5,817 nt of DNA from Desulfobacteraceae bacterium (GTDB lineage Bacteria; Desulfobacterota; DSM-4660; Desulfatiglandales; Desulfatiglandaceae): the NCBI GenBank assembly GCA_030642205.1, contig DAOWOF010000158.1:1-5817 (forward strand), read 5' to 3'. Below, one piece after another: positions 1 through 5,817 of this stretch; positions within the stretch are counted from its first letter, which is position 1, and each line of letters starts with the position of its first letter. The position numbers and the translations under genes were made by a program. The notes under the pieces are model-generated. The model was not told the origin of the DNA and searched no databases. It was given only the letters and a program-made list of their open reading frames with translations.

Positions 1-16
1 CCCCCCTGGGACCTGA

Positions 17-484
17 TTATTTTATTTCAACAATTTCAAATTCCTGTATCCCCATAGGAGATTTCACCTTGATCTCATCCCCCTGTTCTTTGCCAATCAA
101 GGCCTGCCCTATGGGGGATGTAACAGAGATCTTGCCATTTTCAGGATCTGATTCATAAGGCCCTATGAGCTGATAGGAAACCTCCTCCTCTGTTTGCAAA
201 TTATATAATAAGACAGTATGCCCAAAAATGATCCTGTCAGATAAAATATCCTCGATATCAATAACATCTGCTGACGCAATAACAGAGTGTAGCTCATTGA
301 TCCGGCCTGCCAGAAAAGACTGCTTCTCCTTGGCAGCATGATATTCAGCATTTTCACTAATATCACCATGGCTTCGGGCTTCCTCAATGGCTTGAATATT
401 ATTAGGTCTTTCAACCCCTTCCAGATGCGTTAATTCAGCTCTTGCACGGTCAAGGCCTTCTCTGGTAAAAGGAATTTTCTCCAT
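17..484 (-). CDS. greA: Transcription elongation factor GreA
   Basis: GreA binds the secondary channel of RNA polymerase and stimulates cleavage of backtracked transcripts, rescuing stalled elongation complexes in the cytoplasm. The 155-residue product is close to the usual GreA length of about 158. The N-terminal part (residues 1-75) is the helical hairpin (coiled-coil) domain. Its tip carries the family signature EARSHGDISENAEYHAAKE at residues 35-53, including the two catalytic acidic residues D41 and E44. The C-terminal part (about 80-155) is the FKBP-like domain with the typical SPIGQALIGKEQGDEI stretch. I chose the ATG at 484 because it begins the family-typical N-terminus (MEKIPFTREG) and has a strong ribosome binding site. 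The frame stays open further upstream to 643, but those extra 53 residues are unlike GreA. It lies 201 bases after the AsmA-like gene on the same strand, so it may have its own promoter. Identification is secure. Confidence 0.97.
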   Translation of the reverse strand: MEKIPFTREGLDRARAELTHLEGVERPNNIQAIEEARSHGDISENAEYHAAKEKQSFLAGRINELHSVIASADVIDIEDILSDRIIFGHTVLLYNLQTEEEVSYQLIGPYESDPENGKISVTSPIGQALIGKEQGDEIKVKSPMGIQEFEIVEIK

Positions 485-493
485 TACATATGA

Positions 494-500
494 CTCCTTA
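494..500 (-). promoter_or_regulatory. Ribosome binding site of greA
   Basis: On the minus strand this reads TAAGGAG, 9 bases before the ATG at 484. It is the clearest Shine-Dalgarno sequence in the window. It settles the greA start in favour of 484 over the longer frame that begins at 643. Confidence 0.85.
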
Positions 501-530
501 ATAGAACAGTAAAAATAAGAAATTATTTGA

Positions 531-573
531 CTAGTGTCTAAACGAAAAGCAGTTTTTTTTGTTAAGGCACTAG
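531..573 (-). repeat. Imperfect inverted repeat in the greA leader
   Basis: The arms 531-543 and 561-573 match as an inverted repeat at 11 of 13 positions, around a 17-base loop that contains an eight-base A/T run. The outer six base pairs (CTAGTG/CACTAG) are perfect. It lies 47 bases before the greA start, in the 201-base AT-rich gap after the AsmA-like gene. In the minus-strand RNA the stem is not followed by a strong U run, so it does not look like a standard intrinsic terminator. It could be a leader hairpin or a protein-binding palindrome. No convincing -35/-10 pair was found for greA in this gap. Confidence 0.4.
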
Positions 574-685
574 GTATAACTCTATAGCTAATACAGAAAT
601 TAAAAAATAATTTATAAGTAATTTGGAAATATTTATCTATCATCTTTATATTAAATTTTCCAGAATAAAATAATATAAAAGGAGT

Positions 686-3600
686 CTAGTCCTTCATAAT
701 TGAATCATCGGGTAAGGGTATCCCCATCTTGACAAGGTCTTGAGCGATTCGGGACATTTCCTTAAATAAATGAATTGGTGATAAAAAAAATCGTTTAAAA
801 AATCCGATTATCTTTCCCCCGATATTTTTTAATGGTATATATTTTATTTTTGGACTGGTTAAAGGCCCTTTTGCTGTAAAATAATATATGAGTAGTTTTT
901 TGTCTTTTCCAGCCAAAATATAACCGACAACAGGAAGGTTCGCAATTACCCAGTCAATTGTTTCTAATGGCTGGACTCCCAAACCACAATCCAGCCACCC
1001 AGTATTCATATTAATATTTCCTTTGGCTACAGCATTCAATACCGGACTCTTCATAACAAGGCTCTCCGTTTCAAGAACCCCTTTAATAATTACAAGGTTT
1101 CCCTTTATTTCATTATAATAAAATCCTTCTTTTACAAGATCCGGAGGCCTCCCCTTAAATATCTTTTGAAGGCTGAAAAAATCCAGAATCTTAATCAGGA
1201 TATTGGATTTTATGATATTCCCATTTTCCAGAAGAAGATTAAAACTTCCAGTCATTCCGGAAATGATATCAGCCATTGTCTTGCCTTCTATAAAGCATAA
1301 GCCTTCTATGCTTAGATCTCCTCCCATAAATCGATTCTTCAATTCAAAAAAAGGAAAGAGTTCATTTAAGGGCTGTTTGACAAGGTTTAAATATATTGAA
1401 AAAGATTTATTAAATGAATTTATTAAATCCAGATCCCCTTTTACTTTCATTTCACCATGATCCATGTTAAGCATCGCTTGCTCAATATTCATCTTGCCAC
1501 GGATGAGCCGCCCAGTGGCTTCAAATAGACCGAATTTCATATTTTTCCAACGACTCTTATTCACTTTGATCTTAAGCCCAAGACTGGTTTTTTTTATACA
1601 GGCAAAGAGAAACGATTTAGTGTTAATGTCTCCGGTCTTGATTTTAAAATCTTCAAGATCAAGATATTCGGAATTAATCATCAGATCCCCTTGTAAAGAA
1701 TCGTCCCTGCTCATAAAATGGCCATTTAAGCCCAGTTGGCTTTGACCCGTATTAAAATTAAAGGAGTGGATCTGCACCCTTTGTCCGGAAAACTCAATAT
1801 TTAGATCTAAATCATTAATCGGCGACGGCATGTCTTTTAAAACAAATGAAAAGCCCCTGGCTTTAATATGACCTGACAGAGAGCTCTTTAAAGGGTCTTT
1901 TGTGAATATTTGACCGTCTATCTGACAAACCAAGAGGCCTGTTGCTCTTTCCCCTGTGGTCCTGGATTGAATTGCCAAATCATCAAGAGATAACCTGTCG
2001 GCACAAAGTTCAAAATCAAAATGGTCTCGATTTTCCAGTCCACAAAAACCACTTAAGCTTACTTCAGAAGGCCCTGTAAATAACTTGATTTCATGGATAC
2101 GAAGTTTCTTTTTTGGCAAAATATCGAGATTTATAGAAAGGAAATCTTCATTACCAAAAGGCCCGATTATAAAAGATTTTGTTTCAATTATCTGTCCACC
2201 AAGGTCAAATTTCCCGTCTCCTTTCCAGGATTGATTGCCCCTGGATATAATAAAATGGCAATTGACAAGATTATTAAAGGCTATTTTTTTAGGCAGATTA
2301 TTATCGAAAAGTCCGATAATCTGATTCAGATCCGCCCTTGCCGAGATCTTTGCGGTATGGATATGCTCAAAATCTTCAAAAAAGCTGGACACCCTGAATT
2401 GACTGTCGCCCCAAAGGCCCTGAGCTTGAATTTCATTTTTCCTATCATCATTAATAAGCAGTTTGGATTCTTTAATGATCAATGGAAAAAACAGTTTTTC
2501 ATGGTTAAGGAAACAATCAATAAAATCGATTGTTCCTCGTATAGGCCGGGGATATTTCCAGCCCTTTTGATAAGCGATTTGCATGCAAGTTTGAATCTCG
2601 CCTTTTATGGATTTAATTTTTCCAATCCGCTTTTTAAAAGTGCCTGACAAATAATCCATACTACTTAATTGTCTGAGATCCTGAAGATCAAAGAATCCTT
2701 CAATTTTTGTCAGATACAATCGACCTTTCTGATATACATTCCGGATATCCAGGGACGCATCATTAATATTGGAATTTTCAAGATCAGCCTCTATTCCTGA
2801 AATCAAAAGATTGCCATTATTAATAGAGACTTGTCCATTAACATGTTTAAAAGGTGAGGATGTCCCTTCTAAACATACATCAAGATCTTTGATGGTCAGC
2901 AACATATCTAAACAATCTTGATTGCCAGGCTTTTTTAATTTACGAATTTTTTTTAAAGGACCCAGTATCCTAAGGTGATCCAGACGAACACTCCCCATTT
3001 TAAAGACAGGAAACAGGCGCGTCTCAAAAAACTTTGGCAAAATCGGGGTTGGAAACAATTTAATAAATAGCCCGGAGTCCATGAAAGGACTAGCCATTTC
3101 GAAATTAAGGTGGATGTTTTCACTGTCCTTGAAATTAATTCCCAATTTGAAAGATAGTGAAAAATCATCCCCTTTGACATTCAACGAATCAAAACCAAGC
3201 ACCTTATTGGAATAATCTCCTGAAAAATCAAGGACCAGACGACCAGGGGCATAATCCTTTTCTTTCTCTGCCTTTATCATTAATAGATGAGGATCATAGG
3301 CAGTGATATGTCCTTTGGCGGAAACAGGTTTTCCATAGGAATAAGAGAATACTATCTTAGCCTCTGCCTGTCCTTCAGGTTGAGTAAGATACCTTGGCCA
3401 GGGCACCCATGAGAAAGGAAATTTGCCACTTGTGAGGGTTAATTGAGCAGAAGGTGTATTTTGATCAACAAGACCCTTTATGTCAAAATCAGCAGCCGAG
3501 GTTTGAAATTTGTATTTCCCACGAAAACGGAATCTAAGCATACCCTCATTATGAACATCCCTGGCTAAAAGAAGATGAACATTATCCAGGTCAAAGGGAA

Positions 3601-4072
3601 GATCCATAAAATGGATTCTTGCCTTTGATAAAGTTATTGAGCTTATGCCAGCCAATCTGGTCATAATCATTTTCTTCAGCAGCAATGGATCTTGTTGGCT
3701 GGACATGCCCCATTGCCTTTTTATGTTTATATCTATCTCCGGCCGTAACAGGAAAATCTTGTGGGGCACTAACTGGCCCTTGACAAGATCTTTAAAGGAA
3801 AATATTATCCTGATTTTTTCAGCAGTCACTTGATTGGGGCCAAGCCGTGAGTTTAACTTGAAATTATTGGCCTGAATCCCTATCCCACCCCAAAAACCTG
3901 GCATAAATTTTTCAAGCTGAATATCGCAGCTAGTAGAATCGCATATTTTATCCAGTAATATCTGTTGAATGGGGAGTTTGTTTATGAGGTTAAAGCTAAA
4001 AACAAATATGGAAAAAAGAACGAGCAGGGATACAATAATAATCAGTAAAGACCTTAATCGTTTTGAATGCAT
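686..4072 (-). CDS. AsmA/YhdP-like protein, putative periplasmic bridge-type lipid-transfer protein
   Basis: This is a 1128-residue protein. Residues 1-7 are basic and residues 8-28 form one hydrophobic segment, so it is probably anchored in the inner membrane with the rest in the periplasm. The segment after the anchor (about 50-115) has the AsmA-type start: a surface described as FMPGFWGGIGIQANNF, then a strand-rich stretch ending in LLRPEIDI. The long middle consists of many short alternating beta strands without catalytic motifs. Residues about 960-1070 resemble the AsmA-like C-terminal region: a hydrophobic ILDFFSLQKIF helix, then GFYYNEIKGNLVI, KSPVLNAVAKGNINM, and TAKGPLTSPKI. The tail (about 1085-1116) is a basic amphipathic helix. 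YhdP of Escherichia coli is about 1266 residues, and that family acts in phospholipid transport between the membranes. The same role here is inference. The ATG overlaps the end of the NUDIX gene by 19 bases. It has no good ribosome binding site and an in-frame TGA lies just upstream, so translation is probably coupled. Confidence 0.82.
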   Translation of the reverse strand: MHSKRLRSLLIIIVSLLVLFSIFVFSFNLINKLPIQQILLDKICDSTSCDIQLEKFMPGFWGGIGIQANNFKLNSRLGPNQVTAEKIRIIFSFKDLVKGQLVPHKIFLLRPEIDINIKRQWGMSSQQDPLLLKKMIMTRLAGISSITLSKARIHFMDLPFDLDNVHLLLARDVHNEGMLRFRFRGKYKFQTSAADFDIKGLVDQNTPSAQLTLTSGKFPFSWVPWPRYLTQPEGQAEAKIVFSYSYGKPVSAKGHITAYDPHLLMIKAEKEKDYAPGRLVLDFSGDYSNKVLGFDSLNVKGDDFSLSFKLGINFKDSENIHLNFEMASPFMDSGLFIKLFPTPILPKFFETRLFPVFKMGSVRLDHLRILGPLKKIRKLKKPGNQDCLDMLLTIKDLDVCLEGTSSPFKHVNGQVSINNGNLLISGIEADLENSNINDASLDIRNVYQKGRLYLTKIEGFFDLQDLRQLSSMDYLSGTFKKRIGKIKSIKGEIQTCMQIAYQKGWKYPRPIRGTIDFIDCFLNHEKLFFPLIIKESKLLINDDRKNEIQAQGLWGDSQFRVSSFFEDFEHIHTAKISARADLNQIIGLFDNNLPKKIAFNNLVNCHFIISRGNQSWKGDGKFDLGGQIIETKSFIIGPFGNEDFLSINLDILPKKKLRIHEIKLFTGPSEVSLSGFCGLENRDHFDFELCADRLSLDDLAIQSRTTGERATGLLVCQIDGQIFTKDPLKSSLSGHIKARGFSFVLKDMPSPINDLDLNIEFSGQRVQIHSFNFNTGQSQLGLNGHFMSRDDSLQGDLMINSEYLDLEDFKIKTGDINTKSFLFACIKKTSLGLKIKVNKSRWKNMKFGLFEATGRLIRGKMNIEQAMLNMDHGEMKVKGDLDLINSFNKSFSIYLNLVKQPLNELFPFFELKNRFMGGDLSIEGLCFIEGKTMADIISGMTGSFNLLLENGNIIKSNILIKILDFFSLQKIFKGRPPDLVKEGFYYNEIKGNLVIIKGVLETESLVMKSPVLNAVAKGNINMNTGWLDCGLGVQPLETIDWVIANLPVVGYILAGKDKKLLIYYFTAKGPLTSPKIKYIPLKNIGGKIIGFFKRFFLSPIHLFKEMSRIAQDLVKMGIPLPDDSIMKD

Positions 4073-4512
4073 TTTAAATAATAGTCACAAAGGATTTTTG
4101 AATGATCAAATACCAGATCAGAAGGCAGGGAGTCTCTAAAAAAAAGGCCTGCCTCTACCGCATCATCTGCTGCTTTTGGTATCCCTCTGGCTGTGGCCAC
4201 AAAGACCACCGAGATGGTATGAAATCGGGGATCCCGTTTGGGATCGGAATAGGCACCCAGCAGGCATCTAAGTTTCACATCCAGAGAAGTTTCCTCTTTA
4301 GCCTCCCGAATGGCTGCGGATTCCAGGGTCTCGCCATAATCAACAAATCCTCCTGGCAAGGCCCAGCCAAAAGGATAATTTTTTCTCTTGATAAGTATAA
4401 TCTGATTCTCTGGTATCTCAATTATAATATCAACCGTGGGAAAAGGGTTCCGGTATCTGGTCACCTTTTCACCACAATGCGGACAGATTAAATAATCTTT
4501 AGACGCGTTCAT
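4054..4512 (-). CDS. NUDIX hydrolase, ADP-ribose pyrophosphatase-like
   Basis: The 152-residue protein is a probable cytoplasmic hydrolase of nucleoside-diphosphate-linked compounds. The NUDIX box occupies residues 55-77: G55, E61, R69, E70, E73 and E74 sit exactly at the positions of the Gx5Ex7REUxEExGU pattern and would bind the catalytic metal ions. One deviation is that the conserved glycine near the end of the box is serine (S76, in EETSL). Upstream, RNPFPTVDIIIE and GWALPGGF are typical of ADP-ribose pyrophosphatase-like and related NUDIX enzymes. Downstream, YSDPKRDPRFHTISVVF also fits that group. The N-terminus has a single CPHCG motif (C10, C13), like half a zinc ribbon. The true substrate cannot be read from sequence. 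The ATG is fixed by an in-frame stop two codons upstream, although its Shine-Dalgarno sequence is weak. It follows queG by 99 bases and overlaps the next gene by 19. Confidence 0.92.
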   Translation of the reverse strand: MNASKDYLICPHCGEKVTRYRNPFPTVDIIIEIPENQIILIKRKNYPFGWALPGGFVDYGETLESAAIREAKEETSLDVKLRCLLGAYSDPKRDPRFHTISVVFVATARGIPKAADDAVEAGLFFRDSLPSDLVFDHSKILCDYYLKCIQND

Positions 4513-4598
4513 TTGTTAGAAATTCACTTTTAATGGGGCGATTTTGTAAGCACAGGCTTCGAAAAAATCCTGGTTTTTATTCACCGTATAATAATATT

Positions 4599-4622
4599 AT
4601 TCCCGAACAGGCTATCGGGAAT
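4599..4622 (-). terminator. Hairpin around the queG stop codon; weak or partial terminator
   Basis: A perfect 8-bp inverted repeat, arms 4599-4606 and 4615-4622 (ATTCCCGA/TCGGGAAT), encloses an 8-base loop that contains the queG TAG stop (4612-4614). In the minus-strand RNA the stem is followed by AATATTATTATA, which is AU-rich but not a true U run. It could be a weak terminator, or a hairpin that shields the 3' end of the queG message and lowers expression of the downstream NUDIX and AsmA-like genes. Confidence 0.45.
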
Positions 4623-5507
4623 GCGGCCTGAGAGCCTGAATATTGCTTCTTATCTTCTTTAATCCCGCCCTGGCAAGAGCAGTCCTTCCGAATTGCATAT
4701 CAAATTCCTCTGTAGTCATTCGCAGCCATTCATCAATTTGAGGCAGGACAAACTCCTTTGCCGATTTTCTATCATTAAACGGACAAACCTCCTGGCAAAT
4801 ATCACAGCCGAAAAAACATTTACCCATTTGTTCCCCTGTTATGCTATCTACCTCTTCTTTGTACTCTATTGTTAGATAGGAAAGGCATTTGGAGGCATCA
4901 ATGGAAAAAGGTCTTTCCAGAGCCCCGGTGGGACAGGCTTCTATACAGCGAGAGCAGGAACCACATTTATTTTTCATAGGCGATGTGGGTAAAAGAGGTA
5001 AATCAGCAGATGTCAGGATTTCAATTAAAAATAAATATGACCCATAATCAGGGATAATAAACATATTATTTTTACCTATAAACCCGCTTATTGAGGCATA
5101 GGCCAAACTTCTCTCAAGAATTGGCGCGGAATCCACACAGACCCTTGTTTTGCTTCCCGGATACCACTTTTTAATGCTTTCAGCCAGGTCCTTGCCAAGC
5201 CTTCTAAGGCGATTATGGTAGTCTGTTTTGGGAAGCTCGGTATATCTGGCAACCGAAAAACCATCAGGTGTTGATGGTTTTATAGCGGAATAGGGATATA
5301 CAAGTGTGACTATGGTCCTGCAATTTTCTAATAATTTATGAGGATGCTCTCTCAAGTCACGATGTTTAGCCAGCCAAAGCATTGTTCCATACTTACGCTC
5401 CGCTATCCAGGAATCAAACTGGTCAAAAAAAACAGGTTTTTGGGGCTTAAGAATACCTATCTTTATAAAACCGAGACTCAGCGCTTTTTTTTTATCTTAT
5501 TAATCAA
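4612..5507 (-). CDS. queG: Epoxyqueuosine reductase QueG, start displaced by a frameshift at an A9 tract
   Basis: QueG reduces epoxyqueuosine to queuosine at tRNA position 34, using cobalamin and two [4Fe-4S] clusters. Counting from the first ATG (5382), residue D84 lies in VDSAPILER, the QueG catalytic-acid motif, followed by GFIGKNN and GSYLFLIEILT. The first ferredoxin motif is CGSCSRCIEACPTGA (C140, C143, C146, C150), then CLSYLTIE (C166). The second set is GCDICQEVCPFN (C193, C196, C200). The N-terminal QueG domain continues upstream of 5382: codons 5383-5484 encode family-like sequence such as ALSLGFIKIGI and FDSWIAERKYGT. That frame has no ATG, GTG or TTG and meets TAA at 5497-5499. 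The best start is TTG at 5507, with a good Shine-Dalgarno sequence. It is in another frame, joined across A9 at 5485-5493, giving a product of about 298 residues. It lacks the C-terminal HEAT-like region of the 380-residue E. coli and Bacillus proteins. QueG identity is firm; whether the gene is functional depends on the frame change. Confidence 0.9.
5478..5493 (-). other. A9 tract with A-AAA-AAG slippery heptamer and adjacent stop at the queG start
   Basis: From the TTG at 5507 the minus strand reads codons for MINKIKKKR and then TGA (5478-5480). The codons before the stop include AAA AAA AAG (5484-5492), which contains the heptamer A-AAA-AAG, the type used for -1 frameshifting in E. coli dnaX. 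Slipping back one base there leads directly into GCG CTG AGT, the frame that encodes QueG. A transcript with ten rather than nine A residues would give the same protein. A single-base sequencing or assembly error, or a real inactivating deletion, would produce the same pattern. By eye I find no strong downstream stem-loop, and the Shine-Dalgarno sequence is about 21 bases from the tract, further than in dnaX. Confidence 0.6.
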
Positions 5508-5514
5508 AATTAAA

Positions 5515-5520
5515 CCTTGT
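5515..5520 (-). promoter_or_regulatory. Likely ribosome binding site for the queG TTG start
   Basis: On the minus strand this reads ACAAGG, 7 bases before the TTG at 5507. Spacing is ideal and no competing ATG or GTG start with a similar site is present. It supports initiation upstream of the A9 tract rather than at the internal ATG at 5382. Confidence 0.5.
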
Positions 5521-5554
5521 AAATAGTTAATGTAATCAAATATTGTTTTTAAAA

Positions 5555-5585
5555 AGTATAAACTATGTTTTATGAAGGATGTCAA
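5555..5585 (-). promoter_or_regulatory. Sigma70-type promoter for queG and downstream genes
   Basis: On the minus strand a perfect -35 TTGACA (5580-5585) is followed, after 19 bases, by -10 TATACT (5555-5560). The 19-base spacer is longer than the optimum of 17, which could make the promoter weaker or regulated. The region upstream of the -35 is rich in A and T tracts, like an UP element. Initiation would fall near 5548, giving a leader of about 40 bases before the TTG at 5507. It could also drive the NUDIX and AsmA-like genes if the hairpin after queG lets transcription through. Confidence 0.5.
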
Positions 5586-5677
5586 AAAAAATGGCTTAGT
5601 ATAGTAAAATATTTTTTATTTACAGCACATTAGTTTAATGTTAAATGAAAAGGCATAAATCCAAGTTATTAATTTTA

Positions 5678-5817
5678 TCATCTGTGCAAACTTATAATCG
5701 GATAAATTATATACTTGCACAACTGCGGTTGCGACTTCACTATACGCTCCGTCCTCGGCATGAAAAATATTCGCTTCACAGCATTTTCACTGTCAGGATT
5801 CAGCTCATCCCGCAACC
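5678..5817 (-). CDS. Possible 3' end of an unidentified gene cut by the window edge
   Basis: The minus strand is open from the right edge to TGA at 5678-5680, about 45 codons. The readable part starts LRDELNPDSENAVKRIF and has a composition that could be a real protein for its first 30 residues; the last part (KYIIYPIISLHR) falls in AT-rich hairpin sequence and looks less natural. I do not recognise the family. The opposite strand is also open over much of the same stretch, so coding is uncertain. It could be the remnant of a gene or of a repeated element whose main body lies outside the window. Confidence 0.2.
   Translation of the reverse strand, partial: LRDELNPDSENAVKRIFFMPRTERIVKSQPQLCKYIIYPIISLHR
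5683..5721. repeat. Imperfect hairpin upstream of the queG promoter
   Basis: The outer arms TGTGCAA (5683-5689) and TTGCACA (5715-5721) are perfectly complementary. Inside them, after a 3x3 internal loop, TATAAT (5693-5698) pairs with ATTATA (5706-5711) around a 7-base loop. No U run follows on either strand, so a simple intrinsic terminator is unlikely. It marks the boundary between the AT-rich leader region and the GC-richer edge segment, and could be the end of an element or a structured 3' end of a gene to the right. Confidence 0.35.

Larger units (their letters stand above)
5508..5817. other. Non-coding right-hand stretch with promoter and hairpins
   Basis: These 310 bases contain no recognisable complete gene. 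From 5508 to about 5710 the DNA is extremely AT-rich and includes the leftward promoter for queG. From about 5714 to the window edge the base composition becomes clearly more GC-rich. That part holds an imperfect hairpin, a 7-base inverted repeat reaching the edge, and a short open frame on the minus strand, described separately. Confidence 0.6.

Noticed and set aside
485..643. Extension of the greA frame by 53 codons to an ATG at 643
   Set aside because: The extra residues are AT-driven and unlike GreA, while the ATG at 484 has a strong ribosome binding site and begins the canonical N-terminus.
659..685. Intrinsic terminator directly after the AsmA-like gene
   Set aside because: The sequence after the stop is AT-rich but contains no GC stem followed by a U run.
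1203..1745. Two plus-strand open frames of 85 and 93 codons
   Set aside because: Both are antisense to the AsmA-like gene and show no protein family features.
2093..2647. 184-codon open frame on the plus strand
   Set aside because: It lies fully inside the AsmA-like gene on the other strand, has no recognisable motif or ribosome binding site, and reads like an antisense shadow in AT-rich DNA.
4102..4491. 129-codon plus-strand open frame opposite the NUDIX gene
   Set aside because: The opposite strand carries a complete NUDIX box; this frame has no family signal.
4590..4601. Perfect 12-base palindrome AATAATATTATT
   Set aside because: It consists only of A and T in an AT-rich gap, where such palindromes are expected by chance.
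5380..5382. ATG at 5382 as the native queG start
   Set aside because: It would remove family-like sequence (ALSLGFIKIGI and WIAERKYGT) that continues upstream in the same frame, and its ribosome binding site is weak.
5678..5817. Cas2 C-terminus with an adjoining CRISPR array
   Set aside because: Only a short stretch (LRDELNPDSE) is suggestive, the rest does not fit Cas2, and no regularly spaced repeats occur in the window.

Overview
The window is AT-rich bacterial DNA, and every gene recognised in it is on the minus strand, so the transcriptional order runs from right to left. The set includes an AsmA/YhdP-like envelope protein, which implies a Gram-negative, double-membraned cell. The low GC, the gene mix and the style of the proteins fit an anaerobic Desulfobacterota (deltaproteobacterial) lineage. 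That placement is inference and no marker gene in the window proves it.

Layout in transcriptional order: (1) the right-hand ~310 bases (5508-5817) have no recognised complete gene. They hold an imperfect hairpin, a short open frame running in from the right edge, and a good sigma70-type promoter (-35 TTGACA, -10 TATACT) facing left. (2) queG, epoxyqueuosine reductase, the last step of queuosine tRNA modification. Its first codons appear to lie across an A9 tract in a different frame from the rest of the gene. (3) After a 99-base gap with a hairpin around the queG stop codon, a NUDIX hydrolase of the ADP-ribose/nucleotide type. (4) Overlapping the NUDIX gene by 19 bases, a 1128-residue AsmA/YhdP-like protein with an N-terminal membrane anchor, probably a periplasmic lipid-transfer or outer-membrane homeostasis protein. 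(5) After a 201-base AT-rich gap containing an imperfect palindrome, greA, the transcript-cleavage elongation factor, ending 17 bases from the left edge.

The four genes are co-oriented and the first three could form one transcript. They do not form one pathway: tRNA modification, nucleotide housekeeping, envelope lipid transport and transcription elongation. I see no mobile element, CRISPR array, RNA gene or defence system that I can support. The most interesting point is the start of queG. A TTG start with a well-placed Shine-Dalgarno sequence reads MINKIKKK and then stops. It can enter the queG frame only by a -1 slip at an A-AAA-AAG heptamer, by transcript slippage on A9, or if one A is missing from the sequence or genome.
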